Source of the DNA: Porpolomopsis calyptriformis
Lineage: Eukaryota > Basidiomycota > Agaricomycetes > Agaricales > Hygrophoraceae
DNA length: 64,000 nt
Direction: 5' to 3'
Assembly (NCBI GenBank): GCA_951640195.1
Contig: OX621169.1
Coordinates: forward strand, 496,001-560,000
The notes beneath the pieces are model-generated. The model searched no databases, was not told the DNA's origin, and worked only from the letters and a program-made list of their open reading frames with translations. Within the stretch, counting starts at the first letter, position 1. Each line of letters opens with the position of its first letter. This document shows positions 43,639 through 54,506 of this stretch, piece by piece. Position numbers and translations under genes: made by a program.

Positions 43639-45895
43639 TAGTTATCCAAGTACTCATATGAGAAATTTTGAATGCATGTTTTGAGAGTGCAAGCTTCTCT
43701 CATTCCTTTCAGTTAGTTATGCCGCTTGTTAGCAGGGAGAGGTTCAGCCTGTCCATCTTGGATCTCCTTCAAACAGTTTTGATACCACTTCTCATTCCAC
43801 TCTGTCCAATAGCTGAGATTGATGCCACAATCCCACTCATTCCAGGTGGTGGGAAGTAGCCACTAAGATTTTACTGCCATTTGATTACTATACCCTGAAA
43901 AGCAAAGAAGGATCAGCTCTGGTAGGAGATATAGTAATACCATACACACCTGTATAATAGTGGTAGACTCTACAAATAAGTTGGACTTGTGCATCCAAGA
44001 GTTCATCATCCCATAGTGCACAGCCCAGTTCCAGTTCATCTGTGCAGTACCCTGTATAATGTACTGTTACCACAGACAAAGGGCCTTGCAATGCAGAGTC
44101 GAGGCTGAGACTCTCCTTGGCCAACTGCCAAATGATCCCTCTCTAGAGTAGGGCAGCATGGCCTCATGGTTGGGTGAGGATTGCAGCTCATTTGTGTAGA
44201 TAAGCAGCATAATTGTGTGAAGCAAATTTGTAACCTAACAAACATATAGGTACTATCTTCACAGTAGCCTGCGAGACTAGGGGTAGGACCAATTTGAGTG
44301 ATACAAGTGTTCAGAATGTGATCCCCTGCTGAATCAGCAGGCAAGCCACACTATAAATGCTGATATTGTCTTTACCAATTGATCATAATGCATACAGCGT
44401 ATCTGCCACATTAGTTAAGCCAAGGACCCAGTTGCAGGCAGAGCTCAGAGGGGATAAAAGGACATACAGGTCCAGTGCAGCCCAGGCAATCGGAGAGTGG
44501 CATTTGTGCACCAGAGCTTGTTGATTTCCATTGTTGAGATCCCATTCGCTTTGTTCTGGGCACACTCCTCTTGATAGCGTGAAGATAAAATGAACCATCA
44601 CTATTTCAATTGAGGAGAGTGAGTCTGGAACCACATCCACATTGATACCAAGAATGTGCAAGCCAAGCTGCCATCTCTGAGAGTCCTGTGGAGAGTCAAG
44701 ATCTAGGAGGGGAGGGATGAAGCTATAATAATAAGCCAGGAGTTTGATGACATTGTTATGCACCTGTTTGTGCTGATCGCCATCATCATTTGGAACAAGA
44801 GGACTTGCACTGTGATCAAAAGAATTGCATGCAAGGTAAGAGTTGACAACAGCATTATCCAGCAGATCATCTAGTAGATTTGCTTGCATAGTGGTAGGTG
44901 GGAACTCATACTCATAGGGATCCACACCTTCAGGGTAAGGGTTCTCAAGCTTGTTATTGTCACCAAACTCTTCACACAAGTCCCACTCATTTTCCCAAGC
45001 ATCGTATTGCCTTTGCTGTTCACTGTAGTTGTATATGGTGTCCTCATTATATTTTTGAGAAACTTTTCACCAGAAAAGTTGGGGTAGTTCTTCCTCATTG
45101 TAAGCCTATTCAAAAACTTTAGCCTTTTTTATCACAGGATTCTTCTCCCACTGCAAGCACTTGTGATGATCAAGGGGGCTCTCCATCAACTCCTTTTCAG
45201 TGTGTCATTTAGCTCTCACTGTGAAGAATTCCTCCCACAGCTTCATTTGCTTCTGCTTCTTTTCAGGTGGTTTACATCATTCTGCCACACTGGTGGACAC
45301 TTCACAGGATGGCATGGAGAAATGAGGGCTTCAAATGATCAGTGATATTGCAGCCTGCAGGAGTTCCAAGGGGGGGGCTAAGAGAGCAATGTTGATATCA
45401 AAACAAGCCTCATTTGCATGTGCAGATGTCCACAGGTACTATACAGGGATATTGTAGTCATAAAAAAAATCTACACCTGGCTGCTTGCCATATTTCCTCT
45501 GCTTGAGGAGCAGTGATACAACCCATTGGTCCTTTGGGCTCTGATTCTTGATTTGTATGTGTTGATTCATAATTTGACTAGTTACAGTAGATGTAATATG
45601 TAACAAGAGAAGAAGCCTTGTATGCAACCACCACAGTCCCTCTGAACTTGCACTTCTGGAGGGCTCAGGCCTAGCCCAGTCATATCAGCAGGTTAACAAA
45701 GATACCAGCTTGAGGGTTGTCATGGGAGAAGTCATTGACCATAGAGGCCATGACACTGGATAACCAAGCTTAGGGGAAGCCATTGTTTGCCAAGAGTGTG
45801 ACCCACTTGGGAATTGGATTGGCAAGTTTTTTGCTAAAAGTCTTGAAAGATGTAGCAATGGCATATGAGAGAAGGCCCATCCTATAAAGTAACTT
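43639..45895 (-). pseudogene. Decayed ORF region of an unidentified repeat family
   Basis: The minus strand keeps long stretches of one coding frame broken by stops: about 45300-45090 (KQMKLWEEFFTV, ESPLDHHKCLQWEKNP), 45040-44383 (NEDTIYNYSEQQRQYDAWE, YPEGVDPYEYEFPP, GLHILGINVDVVPDSL, AWAALDLYVLLSP) and 44190-43888 (ESLSLDSALQGPLSVVT, DAQVQLICRVYHYYTG). The composition and recurrent stops suggest an old transposon-associated protein. I could not assign it to KDZ, Plavaka or another named superfamily. Confidence 0.4.
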
Positions 45896-46093
45896 AAAAA
45901 ACCCTTACAATGTTTGCTAAGTTCAACTTGTAGGTATTATACATTGCTAAGGAAAGTAGGTAAAATAATATAAATATTATAGAGGATAGCCTAGCTTCTT
46001 ATCTTTAAAATGTGATATTAATCATAATGGCCTATAAATCCATTCTTGAGATATTCACAATTTAAGTAAGCAATCTCATTGTAAGGGTTTTTT
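45896..46093. repeat. Short inverted-repeat element (MITE-like)
   Basis: A 17 bp arm at 45896-45912 (AAAAAACCCTTACAATG) is exactly inverted at 46077-46093, enclosing about 164 bp of AT-rich non-coding DNA. The size and structure fit a MITE. Target duplication is not clear. Confidence 0.5.
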
Positions 46094-46187
46094 TGCTGAC
46101 AGCTTAGTATTATAAGAATTAGGTTTTTCAAGCTTTATATAAATTCTATTATGCCATATTTGGTACCTAAATGATGGTAAGGATCAT

Positions 46188-46443
46188 GTGATTGTTGAAC
46201 AATGTCAAACATGTCCAAACAAACTGTTGAACTTAACTATCATCATCATGAGGCCTCTTACAGCTACTAGTTCTGATCATATCCTCTTTCTCCTTGATTC
46301 TGGCTATTCTGGGGAAAAGATCTCATTTATAACTGGAGTATCCACTGCTACCATCTCCAGACTATGCTCCAGACATTGCCCTTACCTCAAAAAAGCTCCT
46401 GGAGGTCATCCATCTGAGCTTTCTAATAGAGATATACAGTATG
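46188..46443 (+). pseudogene. Truncated Tc1/mariner-type transposase helix-turn-helix
   Basis: The reading frame encodes HILFLLDSGYSGEKI, FITGVSTATISRL and the GGHPSELS link between the two HTH units typical of the N-terminal DNA-binding domain of Tc1-like transposases. Coding similarity stops near 46443, where TGTTATG begins, so the gene seems cut by the insertion of element C. No DDE catalytic domain is present. Confidence 0.6.
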
Positions 46444-46926
46444 TGTTATGATGCATCCCAATTTTCATTTTTATCTTATCACAACCTTTCTAATCCTATC
46501 TTATCCCTCCACCACCTTCCTTTATTGTTTGTTGATTAGAGGGGATATTGCTATTAGTCAGCAATGACACCATCTGCAGTTGCGCAGCAGCTGAGTCAGC
46601 TATTCTATGGATCACAGTTGAGTTGTGGATTTCAAACTCAGAGTAGATAAGTAGCATAGTCAGAGTTTGTAGCCCCAGTTTCAATCTCAACAAAAACACC
46701 CCCCCTTAGCTTTCAGCTGAGATCTTGGTTCTTTCTGTTGAGCATTCTAAGCTGACCAGGAGACTCCTGCACCTTAACAGAAGATCGAAACTCATCCTCC
46801 CCCTCTGCTTTTCTCCACAACAGTCCCTGGTCAAGATTTGTCTGATCATCTCCACTACTATGTTAGCCAAGTGATTGCCTTGGAATCCCAACCCAGACTC
46901 CTCTCCTCAAAGCTATCCTCTTTCAT

Positions 46927-47227
46927 TTGAAGAACCATGGGAGACCCTCTGGACATCCCTGCATAGTATTCAGGTTGACCTCCACCCTGGCCTTGCACTC
47001 TCCATCACCACCCCCACCCTATGCCCTTACTAACCCTGAACCTCACCAGGCCTTGATATCTGAGCTCATTAGCAACAAGCATCTGATTGCCACAGCCACA
47101 TTAGACTTGTTACCACTCAAGCTTGATTCCCTCATGGAACAGCTCAATCTGTTGAGTAATGAATTCCTTGAACCCAACCTCACCCTATCCCCACCTCTGT
47201 CCTCTTCATTATCCTCTTCTGAGGAAT
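46927..47227 (+). pseudogene. Element C gag, 5' fragment
   Basis: An open frame with ISELISNKHLIATATLDLL and a leucine-rich segment ends at the D1 target site. It continues after D1 at 50650 (SSPIQDPSDSATLLEVE) for a short way before stops. No zinc knuckle was found. Confidence 0.5.
47223..47227. repeat. TSD of D1 (GGAAT)
   Basis: GGAAT precedes D1 and recurs at 50645-50649 directly after it. Confidence 0.8.
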
Positions 47228-47777
47228 TGTCATGAAATTGGCGTTCACTCTCTTGAAATTCCTCTCTTTTCTTCATTCTTTTCCTTTCTTTTCTATGCCT
47301 GTTCTCTTTGGTAGGGGGGCTGTCTTTATTGGCAGCAGAAACTACTTGTACAAAAGGAGGAGTCCATGTCCAACTAATAGAAAAACCTAAACTAGTCCGT
47401 CTTGGCAATCTCCTGCACCATACTATCTCTCAAAAACTCTATGAAACTAGAAACTACTTGACCATCTAAAGCGGCCAACTTATTACCCCAGTAGATTGCC
47501 CCATTAGTGTCACCACCAGAGGCCTGCAACTTGGCAGCCTTCCCCTCAACGAAACTCACTGCTATCTTTCTCGCTTCCTCACCCAACCAATCGTTGGTGG
47601 GACTCCATAACAAACTAGGAGGAACTTCTTCCTCCTCGATCTTGACGCTGACATTGGTCAACGACGACAAATCTTCCACTAAGAATAAAGAGTCAACTAA
47701 TCATGAAGAGGGCGAGAGAATTGAGAGCTTACCACTAGAGAAAGAACTCATTGGACCAGGGGTCCAAGGACGGAAGG

Positions 47778-47988
47778 TGTCACAACTGTAGTTGCAAGTC
47801 TTTTCGTCCATCACAAGGCAGGCCTTGGAGCTTAATAAGTCTAGTAGGATGTAGAAGAAAGTCCTAACGGGGACGTCCTCGTAAAGGGTGATGATTCCTT
47901 CTGAGTTAAGTTTTACTTCTACAAAGAAGTTGTTCTGCAAGTTAAATCCGTTGCGTGCCTCTGCTGAGAGTTTAGGGAATATGGGCAT
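47778..47988 (-). CDS. D2 ORF2: open frame reading out through the element end
   Basis: From ATG 47988 on the minus strand (MPIFPKLSAEARNGFN) the frame is open for 70 codons to the D2 end (KTCNYSCD) and continues into D1. The same ORF is preserved in D1 (50434-50644), and in D3 apart from sequence changes. A TATATAAA box lies about 140 nt upstream. Contents: EVKLNSEGIITLYEDVPVR and an aliphatic helix FFYILLDLL. It could be the first exon of a fused transcript, or the start of an ORF of a full-length parent element. Family not recognised. Confidence 0.45.
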
Positions 47989-48495
47989 GAACAATTGGCT
48001 CAGTAGTTATGGGTTTATGTTTCTCTTTTCTTGTTCTGATGGAAAAGAAGTCTGATGATTCTGATTGCGTTCGTGCTACTACAAGTAATCTCACAGGAGG
48101 ACGAAGTGATGATCCGCTTCGCCCTCAGGGTTTATATAGTATTTCTAAAATAGGAGTCATTATGAGTGAGCCTCCGCAGTCACCCCATTTTCTATTGTTC
48201 ACAGCCTTCAATTAAGGTTTGCCATTGTTCCTAGTCATTCTGCAAAAGGCTGTGTGCTTCTGATGACTCAATTCTATTGGGCATAGCCTTCCGCAGAATG
48301 AGGCTGTGTTATCTCATGACTGGTTTCTATTGTTCTTCTGGTCATGAGATCGCCGTTGTTTCTATCTCTTGCCCGGCGTATCGGGTTTCTCTTCTTTGAC
48401 TGAGGAACCTCTTTTTGGTCTTCCCTTTGTTTTCTGAGCATATAAAAGGTGTGGGGTTGTATCCCTACGCTTCAGTTCAATCCTTGTTAATCATC

Positions 48496-49325
48496 ATGGC
48501 TCCTTCCCACCAAGGCCACTACGTTCGATTCTTCAAGCAGTCTGGAGTGGTGCACCGCACTGCTCCTGTCTTTCTTGATTGCGATTCATTTCACTACTAC
48601 CTCCAGCGCATCCCCTCCGACGCCGACCTCTGTTGGTCTTCCTTCTCCTGCTTCGCTTGCGGTGGTAAGCACAAAGTCAAGAAGTGTCCGTTCGTTCGCT
48701 GGCCAGTCCAGCATGCTTGCGGGTTGATGGAGGATCCGCTTGGTGAGTATTTTGTTTTGTCTTTATTAGTCTGTGTTTGTTGATAATAGGCTTTCCTTTT
48801 CTTAGCTTGGGACGATGACGCCCCTCCCCCTACTTCCCAGCTCCCTTTGGAGGAGCGGGTTAATTGGGGGTCTGACAAGTGGGCTGATTCCCTCCCTTCT
48901 GTCAAGAAGGAGGCAGTCGACTGGGCTGCCAGTCCCCCCTTCCGTCCTTGGACCCCTGGTCCAATGAGTTCTTTATCTAGTGGTAAGCTCTCAATTCTCT
49001 CACTCTCTTCGTGATTGTTGACTCTTTATTTTTAGTGGAAGATTTGTCGTCATCGTTGACTAACGTCAACGTTAAGATCGAGGAGGAAGAAGTTCCTCCT
49101 AGTTTGTTATGGAGTCCCACCAACGATTGGTTGGGTGAGGAAGTGAGAAAGATAGCAATGAGTTTCATCGAGGGGAAGGCTGCCGAGTTGCAGGCCTCCA
49201 GTGGTGACACTAATGGGGCAATCTACTGGGGTAATAAATTGGCCACTTTAGATGGTCAAGTAGTTTCTAGTTTCATAGAGTTTTTAAGAGATAGTATGGT
49301 GCAGGAGATTGCCAAGACGGACTAG
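48496..49325 (+). CDS. D2 ORF1: spliced 237-residue protein carried by repeat D
   Basis: Exons 48496-48742, 48806-48982 and 49036-49325 have GT-AG introns and join in frame (phases 1 and 1). A TATAAAAGG box is 55 nt upstream of the ATG. The N-terminal domain includes HYVRFFKQSGVVHRT and a cysteine pattern CFACGGKHKVKKCP that could bind zinc. The middle part has conserved Trp and Pro (VNWGSDKWADSL, FRPWTPGP). The C-terminal part is acidic then helical (IEEEEVPPSLLWSPTNDWL, SSFIEFLRDSMV). Exon structure is shared by D1 and D3, where ATG is ATA. I do not recognise the family; no transposase or polymerase motif is present. Confidence 0.65.
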
Positions 49326-50433
49326 TATAAATAGTTAGTCGGACATAGACTCCTCCTTTTGTACAAGTAGTTTCCGCTGCCAACAAAGACAGCCCCCCTT
49401 CCAAAGAGAAAAGGTATAGAAAAGAAAGGAAAAGAAGAAAAAAGAGGAATTTTAAGAGAGTGAACGCCAATTTCATGACAGAAGGGGGGACTGGCAGCCC
49501 AGTCGACTGCCTCCTTCTTGACAGAAGGAAGAGAATCAGCCCACTTGTCAGACCCCCAATTAACCTGCTCCTCCAAAGGGAGCTGGGAAGTAGGGGGAGG
49601 GGCGTCATCATCCCAAGCTAAGAAAGGGAAAGCCTATTATCAACAAACACAGACTAATAAAGACAAAACAAAATACTCACCAAGCAGATCCTCCATCAAG
49701 CTGCAAGCATGCTGGATTGGCCAGTGAACAAATGGACACTTCTTGACCTTGTGCTTGCCACCGCAAGCAAAGTAGGAAAAGGAAGACCAACAGAGGTTGG
49801 CGTCGGAGGGGATGCGCTGGAGGTAGTAATGAAACGAATCGCAATCGAGAAAGACAGGAGCAGTGCGGTGCACCACTCCAGACTGCTTGAAGAATCGAAC
49901 GTAGTGGCCTTGGTGGGAAGGAGTTATGATGATTGACGAGGATTGAACTGAAGCATAGGGATACAACCCCACACCTTTTATATGCCCAGACACAAAGGGA
50001 GGACCAAAAGGAGGTTCCTCAGTCAAAGAAGAGAAACCCGATACGCTGGACAAGAGATAGAAACAACGGCGATCTCATGACTAGAAGAACTATAGAAACC
50101 AGTCATCAGACAACACAGCCTAATGCTGCGGAAGGCTATGCCTAATAGAATTGAGTCATCAGAAGCACACAGCCTTGCGCAGCATGACTAAGAACAATAG
50201 CAAACCTTAAACTGGGGCTGTGAACAATTGAAAATGGGGTGACTGTGGAAGCTGACTCATAGTGACTCCTATTTTAGAAATACTATATAAACCCTGAGGG
50301 CGAAGCGGATCATCACTTCGTCCTTCTGTGAGATTACTTGTAGTAGCACGAATGCAATCAGAATCATCAGACTTCTTTTCCATCAGAACAAGAAAAGAGA
50401 AACACAAAACCATAACTACTGAGCCAACCGTTC

Positions 50434-50644
50434 ATGCCCATATTTCCAAAACTCTCAGCAGAGGCACACAATGGATTCAACCCGCAGAACAACTTCTTTG
50501 TAGAAGTAAAACTTAATTCAGAAGGAATCATCACTCTATACGAAGACGTCCCTGTCAGAACTTTCTTCTATATCCTACTAGACTTATTGAGCTCCAAGGC
50601 CTGCCTTGTGATTAACGAAAAGACTTGCAACTACAGTTGTGACA
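50434..50644 (+). CDS. D1 ORF2 (copy of the outward-reading ORF)
   Basis: ATG 50434 opens the same protein as D2 ORF2 (MPIFPKLSAEAHNGFN), open to the D1 end at 50644 and beyond into C for 23 more codons to TAG at 50713-50715. TATATAAA at 50284-50291 is upstream. Confidence 0.4.
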
Positions 50645-51799
50645 GGAATCCTTTGATACTGCCCCTTCCTCTCCAATTCAAGACCCATCTGACTCTGCCA
50701 CACTCCTTGAAGTAGAGCTGGTCATCCACCTCCAAGTCTGCATTCTTGTTCAGCACCCCTATCATCTCAAAGAATGAGCCATCGTCCCCATCATTTTCAT
50801 CTTCCGATGACATGGAACCCAAGATGTATGAGAAATCCATCTCATACTTGACTACTGAACCACCACGTCTCATCCATTGTGAAGGCCTTCTTACAGTGCC
50901 TTGGAACCTGAAGAGGAACTTGAATATGAAGACGTGCTAGAGGATCAACTTGAGATCTATTCACCTCTTTCATCCTAACTCCTTCCTCCTCTTCCTTCCT
51001 TGTCTGCACTTGCATCAGGGTCCTTCACGCCTCCAAACCCTTGGACTCTAATCTCATTCTCCTTCCTAGGTCTCAGACCTCAACAAACCCCCCCTCTACC
51101 AGTTGAATCACCTTTCCCATGACCTACTACCCAGGGAAAGCAATGAATTACTTCTATGGAATTTGAACCTGAACACGAACCTTCAGGCCCACCTAAGGGG
51201 TCATATTACTGCGCCCTCTTCTATGATATAACCATGTTGGAACTCGATGAGCTGAAGAACCTCCTTTCCATAGAGGAGCACAGCTCAGTAAACAATGCTC
51301 CCACTCTCAATGATAAATCAGATTTTGTCAATGTTCAATGAAGATGCATTCCCTTCATTCAACTGGAAGTTGTTTGCTCTGGAAGAACACTCTTGCATTG
51401 GACATTCCTTCTTTATCTACCACAATGGCATGTACAATACTCAGTATACCCAAATCAAATACCCCTGTCATTTCTCCTCCTCTGAAACTTGCTCTGTCAG
51501 ATGAACACATTGAACACCCTGAAACCCCCATTCCCAAACCATTGTCTCCTTTTGTCAATTCAATCGACATCAACTCTCTTTCAACACCTCAGGATGTCAT
51601 TAATGCTATTAAAGGTAATACTAATTCAGCAATTTCTATTCTTCAACACTGGTCTCATCTAGCATGCTCACATGAGATGGTACAGTCTACCATTGATGAA
51701 ATCACAGCCCTCTCCCCAGAGAACACCATCCAAGCCTTGAACAACCCCACATCTTCATTTGCAGTTCCAAAGGAAGCCAACTCATCCTCAAGGCTTATC

Positions 51800-54501
51800 T
51801 TGTCACATTGGACAACCATGCAGAGCATACTGCCACTGCTCTCATCAACAGCAGATGCAAAGGCTCTTGCATTGACGTCAAATACATTTGAGATTGTGAT
51901 CTCCACACAACCCCTCTCACCTAACCTATTCCGGTACACAATGCTGATAGTCAGCCCAACACTGAAGGCCCCATCTCAGAAATGGTTACTCTTGAACTTC
52001 AAGTCAGAACCCATGTGGAACAGATCAACTTTGGCATTACCAACCTCAGCAAAGGACAAATCTTCCTCAGACATGATTGGCTCAAGACCCACAACCCCTC
52101 TATTGACTGGAAGGCTAGTACCCTTGATTTCAATCGATGTCCCCAGGACTGTCATCCCTCTGTTGACTCCTTTGACATCAACAACCTCACTTTAGAAGAC
52201 AATAATCATCTCCTCATAGTTGATCTCGCTCCTGCTATCCAAATTCGGTTGATGACCACCAAGTTGCAGGAACTTGTGATCAAGGCTGCTGAGACCCAGA
52301 AGAAGGACTACAATTAGAAAGACATCATCCCTAACTATCTTCATGAATTCCAGGATGTCTTCACCAAGAAGGACTTCGACAAGCTACCACCCCCTCATCC
52401 TTGGGATCACGCAATCAAACTACTCCCAGGAACTGAAGAGAAGCTCGACTGCAAGATCTACCCCCTCAGTATGGATAAATGCTCACAACTTGATGAATAT
52501 CTTGAAGAGAATCTCTGTACTAGACAAATCCACCCATCCATCTCCCCCATTACTTCCTCCTTCTTCATCAAGAAGAAAGACAGTCGATTACACCTGATCC
52601 AGGATTACTGGAAATTGAATGATATGACTATCAAGAATCGTTACTCCCTTCCCTTGATCACTGAACTCATTGATGCTCTACAGGATGCCCATTATTTCAC
52701 CAAGCTGGATATCCATTGGGGCTACAACAATGTTCACATCAAGGAAGGTAATGAGCACAAAGCCACATTCAGGACCAACTATGGCTTGTTCAATCCCCTG
52801 GTCATGTTCTTTGGACTCACAAACTCACCTGCAACCTTTCAGACAATGATGAATGACATCTTCCACATCCAGATCCACCAAGGTCACATACTGATTTATA
52901 TTGATGACATACTGATCTTCAACAAGGATCTTGAGACACATCACCAGCACATCCATGAAGTTATGTCTCTACTTCGTGAACACAAACTTTATCTCAAGCC
53001 TAATAAATGCAAATTTGATCAAAGGCAAGTGGAATACCTTGGAGTCATCATCTCCAAAGCCAAGTCAAAATGGATCCGATCAAGGTCCAAGGTATCACCA
53101 ACTAGCCAATCCCAATCTGCAAATGTGACATTCAATCTTTCCTTGGATTTTGCAACTTCTATTGTCACTTCATCCACCACTTTGCTAGTATTACATGCCC
53201 TCTTAATATCATAACTGGAAACACTCCTTTGGAATGGACTGATCAATGCTAGGATGCCTTTGACATCCTCAAAACAATCATTACCTCTGCTCCCATTCTC
53301 TCTATTGCCAATGATCACAACCTACTCTGCGTCAAGACTAATGCTTCTGAATACACTCTGGGTGCCATACTCTTGCAAAAACAAGAAAACATCTGGAAGC
53401 CCATTGGATTCCTCTCAAAATCATTCAGTCCCACAGAATGAAATTATCAAATTTACAATTGCGAACACCTTGCAATAATGACTGCTCTGCAAGAATTCTA
53501 TAAACATCTGTTGTCCGCCAAGCAAGTCTTTGAGGTTTGGACTGATCACGCTAACCTCCAGTATTTCAAGAAGCCACAGAAGCTCAACAGACATCAGGCT
53601 TGCTGGCTCACAGAGTTGCAAGACTTCCATTTCACCCTTCATCATATTGCTGGTAAGGCTAACTTGAAGGCTAACATCCTGTCGAGATGACCAGGTTTTG
53701 AAAGGGGGTGGATGATAATGATGATATGATTCTCTTACCCAACTCTCTTTTTTCCACTTCTTCTCGCCCTATTATAGACCTCCAACTGGTTCAATTTGAC
53801 ATTGAACCTGACCCCAACTCTCTTTTTTCCACTTCTTCTCACCCCATTATAGACCTCCAACTAGTTCAATTTGACATCAAACCCAACTACTTTCATTCAT
53901 GTATCAAGGATTCTTACTGGAACAAAGAAGATTCCATCACACTCTCTCAAAGAAAACCAGAAAACGATTGGAAGACCCAAGATGACAGCATTCTCACTCT
54001 CAATGATTGGACTTACATCTCAGTTGACAAACCTCTTTGTGGTGAAATCATCTCTCAGTATTATAACAATCCCCTATCAGGACATTATGGCCCCTTCAAG
54101 ACTGCTGAGGTCCTCTATCGCGACTACTGGTGGCCCACTATCTGTCGAGATGTGAAACAATACATCTCCAGTTGCAAGACCTGTCAATGCACCAAGGCCT
54201 CTTGCCTGCCCACAAAGACCCCACTCCATCCCTTCAATCCTCCAGCTCACCCATGGGATACAATCACCATTGATCTTGTAGGACCTATTCTTGAGTGTCA
54301 GGGGTACAATGCTGTTTTGACCATCATCGATGCATTCTCGAAGGCAGTCAAGTTTGAACTGACACACATCGAGCTCAACTCTAAAGGCTTCACCAAGATC
54401 ATCTGAGATTGTATTATTTGAGACCATGGAATCCCCTAATGTATTATTCATGATTGCAATCCACAATTCATATCAAAATACATAACTGACCTCTTCCATC
54501 T
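51800..54501 (+). pseudogene. Element C pol, 5' part (protease, RT, RNase H, integrase zinc finger and core)
   Basis: The protease retains LRHDWLKTHNPSIDW (near 52066) but its active site reads LINSRCKGSC (51841-51870), so the catalytic DSG is NSR. RT keeps LPLITELID, FTKLDIHWGYNNVHIKEG, NSPATFQTMMN and YIDDILIF (near 52897). RNase H (WTDHANLQYFKKPQKLNRHQ) and integrase (SGHYGPFKTAEVLYRDYWWP, CKTCQ; DTITIDLVGPI) follow. The frame is interrupted by stops and shifts near 53214, 53440 and 53690. Integrase is cut by D3 at 54506. Confidence 0.8.
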
Positions 54502-54506
54502 CTTAG
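54502..54506. repeat. TSD of D3 (CTTAG)
   Basis: CTTAG precedes D3 and recurs at 56574-56578 after it. Confidence 0.8.

Larger units (their letters stand above)
47778..49480 (+). mobile_element. Repeat D, copy D2 (intact, 1703 bp, inserted in D1)
   Basis: It begins TGTCACAACTG at 47778, ends TTTCATGACA at 49480, and lies in the opposite orientation inside D1. The TSD is GAAGG (47773-47777 and 49481-49485). It carries the only copy of ORF1 with an intact ATG and splice sites, plus a divergent ORF2. Two TATA boxes face away from each other: TATAAAAGG at 48441-48449 (plus) and TATATAAA at 48138-48131 (minus). Confidence 0.85.
47228..50644 (-). mobile_element. Repeat D, copy D1 (interrupted by D2)
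   Basis: D1 occupies 47228-47777 and 49486-50644 (about 1709 bp without D2). Ends are TGTCATGAAATTGG and CAGTTGTGACA, and the flanks carry TSD GGAAT. Strand is given by the spliced gene ORF1, which runs on the minus strand; its start codon is ATA here (near 49917), so ORF1 is probably dead. ORF2 on the plus strand starts at ATG 50434 and is open to the terminus. It is either a very long solo LTR or a non-autonomous element that carries genes. Confidence 0.8.

Noticed and set aside
43888..44979. Assignment of the decayed minus-strand ORFs to a KDZ or Plavaka transposase
   Set aside because: I could not find the expected catalytic or CxC cysteine signatures, so only 'unidentified decayed repeat ORF' is claimed.
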